Shown here piece after piece: positions 23,696 through 28,030 of a stretch of DNA of 28,030 nucleotides. The translations under genes and the position numbers were made by a program. Under the pieces are notes generated by a model. That model saw nothing but the letters and a program-made list of their open reading frames with translations, searched no databases and had not been told where the DNA came from. This stretch comes from DATGIQ01 sp035295665 (GTDB lineage: Bacteria; Planctomycetota; Planctomycetia; Gemmatales; Gemmataceae): assembly GCA_035295665.1 (NCBI GenBank), contig DATGIQ010000172.1:1-28030 (forward strand), given 5' to 3'. The stretch's first letter is position 1; the number at the start of each line of letters is the position of its first letter.

Positions 23696-24340
23696 TCATG
23701 GTGCCAGGGAAAGACCTGGCCGGGGATGAGAAGAACCCGCTTGACGCCGCCGAAGGTGTCGCCATCCGAATAGGCCGAGGACAACGCCGATGGCCCCCAA
23801 GAGCAGCACGACCAGCAGCATCGACGCGCGGCTATCGGACGTGCCCGGATCGGTGGCCGCGAGGTCGGCAAGCTGCTGTGGATCCAGCCACTCCTTCTGT
23901 TGGAGCGCCACGGCGGCCGCGGGGAGCGTGAGCGGCACGGGAGAACGGTCCCGGACCACTTCGTTCAAGACGCGCTGGACTTCTGCCGCAATTTTCGCAC
24001 CATTGGCGCCGGGCCGCAGAGAAACTCGAATAAGGGTCCCTTCCGGGTTCCCAACGCTCGCGGAACTGCTCTCCACACCATCCAACCCATTCAATTGCGC
24101 CAACACGGGCGCGAGTCGTTGCGCTCAGCCCGCTCGGGTCGGCGCTAGCCGCCGTACCCGAAAGATTTGGTCTCGGCCGCGACTAGCAATGATCCTGCCG
24201 GCTACGCCGGCTAAGCTGCCTTCCGCGAGGCTGGCTGCCACCAGGACCGCCGCCAGCCAGGCAACCCGGCGTGCGCGCAGATACCTGATGCGGGCGGGCG
24301 ACCACACGTTCAAGTCGATCGCTGCTGTTCTTCGCCGCAT
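23696..24340 (-). CDS. Two-TM protein with HMA-like domain and one in-frame UGA (selenoprotein or nonsense mutation)
   Basis: An ATG at 24340 with GAGGAG 8 nt upstream opens a frame of 215 codons broken only by a TGA at 24127-24125 (codon 72). The first 71 residues contain a TM or signal segment (VAWLAAVLVAASLA). After the UGA, in the same frame, follow AQRLAPVLAQLNGLDGVES, EGTLIRVSLRPGANGAKIAA, a linker, and a second TM segment (MLLVVLLLGAIGVVLGLFGW). The strand-helix-strand-strand-helix order around the UGA resembles a heavy-metal-associated (HMA) domain. The UGA takes the place of the second Cys of CxxC; the first Cys position is Arg. A GTG at 24106 could restart a truncated protein. Alternatives: selenocysteine, a TGC-to-TGA mutation, or a sequencing error. 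It is probably envelope-located. Confidence 0.6.
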
Positions 24341-24710
24341 GGGGATGTCTCCTCATTGTGTGCACCTGCCCTTCCCGTAGGTTCAATCCCCAGTTCGTGA
24401 ATCGCACTACTCCCCTGTTCAACCAACCGTCAGTGTAACGCGGAACCGGTTCCTTGCAATCATTCTTCTCCACCAGGTGGGTGCCAGCAAGGTGGTCCCG
24501 ACATGACCTGGCTGTCTGGCGGCTCCGCTACCATGTCCGTTGCCTGTCCAGACGCGGATCAGCGTCAACAGGGGCGATTGTCCTTGTAATCGAGTCGGCG
24601 CGCCTGCCGCAGGCCAAGGGCGTCGATCGAGACGGACTTGACCGAAGTTGGCTGCCCGATCACAATTGCCCTCTGGAGGACGCCCGCAAGGCTAGACATG
24701 GAGGTTTGCC
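24341..24710. other. Divergent intergenic region
   Basis: About 370 bp between the minus-strand UGA-containing gene and the plus-strand secreted-protein gene. It contains a candidate minus-strand promoter with a palindromic spacer (24433-24460). Short open frames on both strands show no ribosome site. I see no gene. Confidence 0.55.
24433..24460 (-). promoter_or_regulatory. Candidate promoter with a 12-bp palindrome in the spacer
   Basis: On the minus strand TTGCAA (24460-24455) and TACACT (24438-24433) are 16 bp apart. Both match four of six consensus bases. The spacer contains the perfect palindrome GGAACCGGTTCC (24443-24454). A dyad between the boxes is where MerR-type regulators bind, though those promoters usually have longer spacers. 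It is about 93 nt upstream of the ATG at 24340. Confidence 0.35.
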
Positions 24711-25313
24711 ATGCAGTGGATTGTCGTGTCCGCGCTCATGCTCGCCGCAGCGGCACCGCAGGAGCCAGCGCAGGAGAAACAGTTTGAAGTAAACCTGACC
24801 CTGGTTGGCTCCCGTGATGGAGCCATCTTGGCGGCGCCAAGAGTATCGATGTCAGAGAACCAGACAGCGCGTGTAAACATCGTTTCCGAACACTCCGGAG
24901 CGGCCCTGCGGGGGATGTTGACCACGCCGAGCACGCTTCCCCCCCAGGTGGCCACGATTGGTGAGAATCCGCAAACGGGCATTGCCTTCGCCGTGAAGGT
25001 CGAGGGCCTCGATGGCAAGCGTGTCCTGCTCCACCTGGACGTGCAGTTCAATGAGGTTCAGAAAGCCACGAAATACGACACGCAGATTGTCGGAAGCACA
25101 CTGCGGGCGGTCAAACAGGTCGAGCTCGGAAAGACCGTCAAGTTTGTCTTGTCCTCGGATAGCAAGGGCAGAACGCAGCGGTTTGTCTGGGCCACCGTAA
25201 AGCAGCGACTCGACGGCGACGCTGGGCAGCAAGCTTCTCCCCTGCTGGGGACTCCCGAACCGCCGAAACCGATTCCCGAGTTGGTGCCCGCTCCCCGAGC
25301 GGACGGGAGGTGA
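24711..25313 (+). CDS. Small secreted protein of unknown function (secretin-motif-like)
   Basis: The 200-residue protein starts at an ATG with GGAGG 6 nt upstream. A short signal peptide (WIVVSALMLAAAA) is followed by PQEPAQEK. The segment FEVNLTLVGSRDGAILAAPR and VSMSENQTARVNIV resembles the 'PrV...nq.A.i.vg' strand pattern of secretin-like domains and of small planctomycete exported proteins. The rest is beta-rich (VLLHLDVQFNEVQ, KQVELGKTVKFVLS) and ends in a proline-rich tail. There is no TM after the signal, so it is probably periplasmic. No function is assigned. The resemblance is by eye. Confidence 0.75.
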   Translation: MQWIVVSALMLAAAAPQEPAQEKQFEVNLTLVGSRDGAILAAPRVSMSENQTARVNIVSEHSGAALRGMLTTPSTLPPQVATIGENPQTGIAFAVKVEGLDGKRVLLHLDVQFNEVQKATKYDTQIVGSTLRAVKQVELGKTVKFVLSSDSKGRTQRFVWATVKQRLDGDAGQQASPLLGTPEPPKPIPELVPAPRADGR

Positions 25314-25419
25314 TCCGAGGAAAAAGAGAGACGAGAGCAGTGGGTGGCTGCTGAACTTCATACTCTCCGCCATTGCCCTTTTTAGTTGGCGTGCGGAAAC
25401 TCGATCCTGGCATGTTCCG

Positions 25420-25446
25420 TTGACCTTTCCCAGTTTGTGCTATATG
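25420..25446 (+). promoter_or_regulatory. Candidate extended -10 promoter
   Basis: TTGACC (25420-25425) is followed by TGC and TATATG (25441-25446) at 15-bp spacing. The TG one base before the -10 gives an extended -10 form that tolerates poor spacing. The gene starts 24 nt later. Confidence 0.4.
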
Positions 25447-25469
25447 TCAAGATCGGGGAGGGTATCACT

Positions 25470-25847
25470 ATGCGCATCCAGCAAGGTTTCCTGTCGCTAT
25501 CCGTTTTGCTGTTCGGTGTGGGCTGGGCTTATCCGCAGGAGGTCACTCATCGAGAAGCTTGGTCTTCGTTCACTCCTGCGGAGCGGTATATTCTCGGGTC
25601 CCCGACCATGACCTACCGCTATGGCGGTGTATCTGCCACGAGCCAAATTGTCGCCGAGAGACGAGCCGCCATGCAGGCTCAACGCGATGCACTCCCCTAT
25701 GCCGCGTTCGGGGCGGTTCAGGCGGTTATCGCAGAAGCAAATGCTGCCGCCGAGGAACGTGCCGCGGCCATTGCGTCCACGCAGAATGCCGGTGAGTTCT
25801 GGCAGCGGTATAATTCAGTTCTTCGTGGATGGCTGCTGCAACCGTAG
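25470..25847 (+). CDS. Small exported protein of unknown function
   Basis: I choose the ATG at 25470 (125 residues) because GGGGAGG lies about 8 nt upstream and a signal peptide starts there (GFLSLSVLLFGVGWAYP). An earlier TTG (25386) adds 28 residues with no signal character. The mature part has a YILGSPTMTYRYGG segment, then a long Ala/Glu/Arg-rich helix (AERRAAMQAQRDALPYAAFG, EANAAAEERAAAIAS) ending FWQRYNSVLRGWLLQP. No TM or catalytic motif is seen. No homologue is recognised. It may form a transcription unit of its own. Confidence 0.65.
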   Translation: MRIQQGFLSLSVLLFGVGWAYPQEVTHREAWSSFTPAERYILGSPTMTYRYGGVSATSQIVAERRAAMQAQRDALPYAAFGAVQAVIAEANAAAEERAAAIASTQNAGEFWQRYNSVLRGWLLQP

Positions 25848-25951
25848 GAAGTTACCCGCGTTCCCGCACATCGTCCGCATCGAGCAAGAGCTGGGAGAAG
25901 AATCTTCCTACCTGATGCCTTGCTGCTCGGGGATGGCCGAATTGGGTGAAA

Positions 25952-25983
25952 ACCTGATGACGGACCCATTATCGTCACCAGGT
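25952..25983. repeat. Hairpin upstream of the GalT-kinase gene
   Basis: ACCTGATGACG (25952-25962) pairs with CGTCACCAGGT (25973-25983), 10 of 11 pairs, around a 10-nt loop. It ends about 13 nt before the AGGA ribosome site of the following gene. It could be a terminator of the preceding gene or a translation-control structure. Confidence 0.4.
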
Positions 25984-26002
25984 TCGTTCGGTAGGATTGG
26001 GC

Positions 26003-28030
26003 ATGACCTGGGAACAGCGTTGGCATCCATTGCGCGAGGAGTGGGTGATCCTGGCCGCCCATCGCAATCAACGCCCCTGGATTGGGGAGACCCTTCCGGA
26101 CCGCGCACTCGCGGTGCCGCCGTATGCGGCCGACTGCTCTTTTTGCCCGGGCAATCGACGCGTGAGCGGCGACTGCAATCCTGCGTACACCGGCATTTTC
26201 GTTTTCGACAATGACATGCCGTGCGTCGGTCCCGCGGCACCGACCAATCTGGAAACGCCGGCCGGAATCTATCGCAATCGGCCGGCACAAGGCCTCTCCC
26301 GTGTGGTTTGCTACACACCGCGCCATGATCAAACGCTGGCGGAGCTGGACTTGTCGCGCCTCCTCGCACTGCTAAAGACATGGCAGGAGCAATACCGCGA
26401 CCTGGGCAGCCGGCCCGAAGTCAACCATGTGTTGATCTTCGAGAACAAAGGCGACGTGGTCGGCGTCTCAAACCCACACCCGCACGGCCAGATTTATGCT
26501 ACCAACTTCATCTTCAAGACGATCGAGAACGAGGCCGCAGTCTGCCGCCGTCACTGGCAAGAGCGGCGCCGTATCTTGATGGACGACATCCTCGCCGCCG
26601 AGCAGGCGGATGGCCGGCGCATCCTGGCCGAGCGCGATTCGGCCCTTGCTTTCGTCCCCTATTTCGCCCGCTATGCCTACGAAACGTTTGTGGTGCCGAA
26701 GCAGGCGCACGCCAGCCTCGCGGATCTCTCCGCCGAGGAACTCCGGGATTTGGCCAGCGTCCTGCAAGAGGTGCTCATCCGTTTCGATAACTTGTGGCAG
26801 ATATCGTTTCCCTACGTAATGGCCCTGCATCAGGCGCCGACCGACGGCCGACCACACGACGGCTTTCACTTCCACATCGAGTTCCACCCTCCCTTACGCA
26901 AGCCACATTTGCTCAAGTACCTGGCCGGGCCGGAGGTGGGCGGCGGTAGTTTCCTCAGCGATACCTCGCCCGAGGAGAAAGCGGCGGAGCTGCGAGGCCT
27001 GCCCGCAGTCCACTACAAGCACCGCACCGCGACCGAGCCAGACCCAGGCCGCAATCGGCACTCGACGGCTATCTCCGCGGACGTTTCCTCCGAGCCGAGC
27101 GACGTCCGTGAGTTTCGCGCGCTGCTTGGTGCCCCGCCGCCGCCTCTGCGCGGCTTCTTTACCCCTGGGAGACCGATTGTCATTGCCCGTGCGCCGGGCC
27201 GACTCGATGTGATGGGCGGGATCGCGGATTATTCCGGTTCCTTGGTGCTACAGCTTCCGCTCCGCGAGGCGGCCCTCGCCGCGGTACAGCCGGCCGCGGA
27301 TGGCGAGATACATGTCGTGAGTCAGGCCACCCAAGCCGTGCCGAAAACGCGCACCCTGCGTCTGTGCCGTGCGGAATTCGAGGAATTGCTGGACCAGGGA
27401 TACGACGCCGCCCGGCAATGGTTCGGCCGTGATCCTGCGGCCGGCTGGGCAGCTTACATCGTCGGTACGCTTCTGGTACTGGCCCGTGAGCGCGGTTTGC
27501 ACTTCGAGCACGGTCTGCGTATCCTGATTGGCTCGCGCGTTCCGGAGGGTAAGGGCGTTAGCTCATCGGCCGCAATGGAAGTCGCGGCCATGCAGGCGAC
27601 GACCCACGCCTTGGAAACGCCGCTTGAAGGAGTCGAGCTGGCACGCTTGTGCCAGGTAGCGGAGAACTTCGTCGTCGGTGCGCCCTGCGGCATCATGGAC
27701 CAGGTGACCGCGGCACTGGGCCGGGCCAACCAGTTGCTGGCCCTGCTGTGCCAGCCGGCCGACGTGCAAGGCTTCGTCCCACTGCCTCCCTCCATCGGCT
27801 TGTGGGGCATCGACTCGGGGATCCGTCATGCGGTCAGTGGCAGCGACTACATGTCCGTCCGGGTAGGCGCGTTCATGGGATACCGGATCATCCTGGACTG
27901 CGCAGGGTTGACGCCGCTTGATTGCCGTGCGGATGGAGTGCTGCGCTTCGAGAACCCGCCCGGCAAGGGGTACCTGGCGAACCTGACGCCGCAGGAATTC
28001 GTGGACCATTATGCCGGGCGGCTGCCCCAG
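26003..28030 (+). CDS. GalT-type uridylyltransferase fused to L-arabinokinase/galactokinase-like GHMP kinase (C-terminus off window)
   Basis: One frame stays open for 676 codons from an ATG with AGGA 6 nt upstream to the right edge. Residues 1-340 are galactose-1-phosphate uridylyltransferase: zinc ligands CSFC (45-48) and the CYTPRH histidine (108), the nucleophile motif NPHPHGQ (158-163, His161), and HFHIEFHPP. After a linker (about 341-390) a GHMP kinase begins: APGRLDVMGGIADYSGSLVL (about 397-416), VPEGKGVSSSAAMEV (ATP loop) and VGAPCGIMDQ. The GGIADYSG form, and WGIDSGIRH with VRVGAFMG, recall the kinase half of plant L-arabinokinase rather than GalK (GEH.DY). Inferred: sugar phosphorylation and uridylyl transfer are joined in one cytosolic enzyme, giving UDP-galactose, or UDP-arabinose if specificity has shifted. 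Confidence 0.88.
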   Translation, partial: MTWEQRWHPLREEWVILAAHRNQRPWIGETLPDRALAVPPYAADCSFCPGNRRVSGDCNPAYTGIFVFDNDMPCVGPAAPTNLETPAGIYRNRPAQGLSRVVCYTPRHDQTLAELDLSRLLALLKTWQEQYRDLGSRPEVNHVLIFENKGDVVGVSNPHPHGQIYATNFIFKTIENEAAVCRRHWQERRRILMDDILAAEQADGRRILAERDSALAFVPYFARYAYETFVVPKQAHASLADLSAEELRDLASVLQEVLIRFDNLWQISFPYVMALHQAPTDGRPHDGFHFHIEFHPPLRKPHLLKYLAGPEVGGGSFLSDTSPEEKAAELRGLPAVHYKHRTATEPDPGRNRHSTAISADVSSEPSDVREFRALLGAPPPPLRGFFTPGRPIVIARAPGRLDVMGGIADYSGSLVLQLPLREAALAAVQPAADGEIHVVSQATQAVPKTRTLRLCRAEFEELLDQGYDAARQWFGRDPAAGWAAYIVGTLLVLARERGLHFEHGLRILIGSRVPEGKGVSSSAAMEVAAMQATTHALETPLEGVELARLCQVAENFVVGAPCGIMDQVTAALGRANQLLALLCQPADVQGFVPLPPSIGLWGIDSGIRHAVSGSDYMSVRVGAFMGYRIILDCAGLTPLDCRADGVLRFENPPGKGYLANLTPQEFVDHYAGRLPQ

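Noticed and set aside
1..28030. CRISPR array, rRNA operon or replication origin
   Set aside because: No regularly spaced direct repeats, no conserved rRNA segments and no DnaA-box cluster or dnaA gene were seen.

Overview
The window looks like chromosome from a planctomycete, most likely Gemmatales/Gemmataceae. The main pointers are a DUF1559 pseudopilin, an ECF sigma factor with a membrane segment and coiled-coil tail, a PEP-CTERM protein, a surface repeat protein with an 'RLEDRLAPA'-type leader, HEAT repeats, high GC, and a tyrosine-integrase fragment of a type common in that group. The assignment is by family recognition only.

Layout. 1-1961 (minus) is the N-terminal part of a secreted beta-strand/Ig-repeat surface protein cut by the left edge. 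After a 776-bp non-coding stretch comes a tight plus-strand operon, 2738-15385, of nine genes with gaps of at most 20 bp or overlaps: a glycoside hydrolase-GT2 fusion, a DUF1559 pseudopilin, an APH-like kinase, an ABC exporter, GT-B-like protein A, a ChbG/YdjC deacetylase, GT-B-like protein B (paralogue of A), a GT4 glycosyltransferase and a CE4/NodB-like deacetylase with an extra N-terminal domain. It ends in an inverted repeat holding both its stop codon and that of a convergent HEAT-repeat lipoprotein. I infer a surface or secreted glycan that is assembled, trimmed or deacetylated, phosphorylated and exported; I do not recognise it as a named system.

16.0-19.3 kb holds the HEAT lipoprotein (minus), a membrane-anchored coiled-coil protein with a clear intrinsic terminator, a possible small ORF, and a PEP-CTERM protein. 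19.3-20.3 kb is a decayed mobile-element scar (transposase fragment abutting an integrase fragment) beside an intact tRNA-Thr(CGT). 20.4-23.5 kb carries, on the minus strand, a hexose-6-phosphate mutarotase-like enzyme, a 20-bp perfect inverted repeat, and the membrane-associated ECF sigma factor.

23.7-24.3 kb (minus) holds a two-TM protein with an HMA-like fold and one in-frame UGA at the place where HMA domains carry a cysteine; this may be a selenocysteine codon, a nonsense mutation or a sequencing error. Two small secreted proteins of unknown function follow on the plus strand. The right edge is a single open frame fusing a galactose-1-phosphate uridylyltransferase to a GHMP sugar kinase that resembles the kinase half of plant L-arabinokinase; it runs off the window. 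The best candidates for undescribed biology are the nine-gene glycan operon, the GalT-kinase fusion and the UGA-containing gene.
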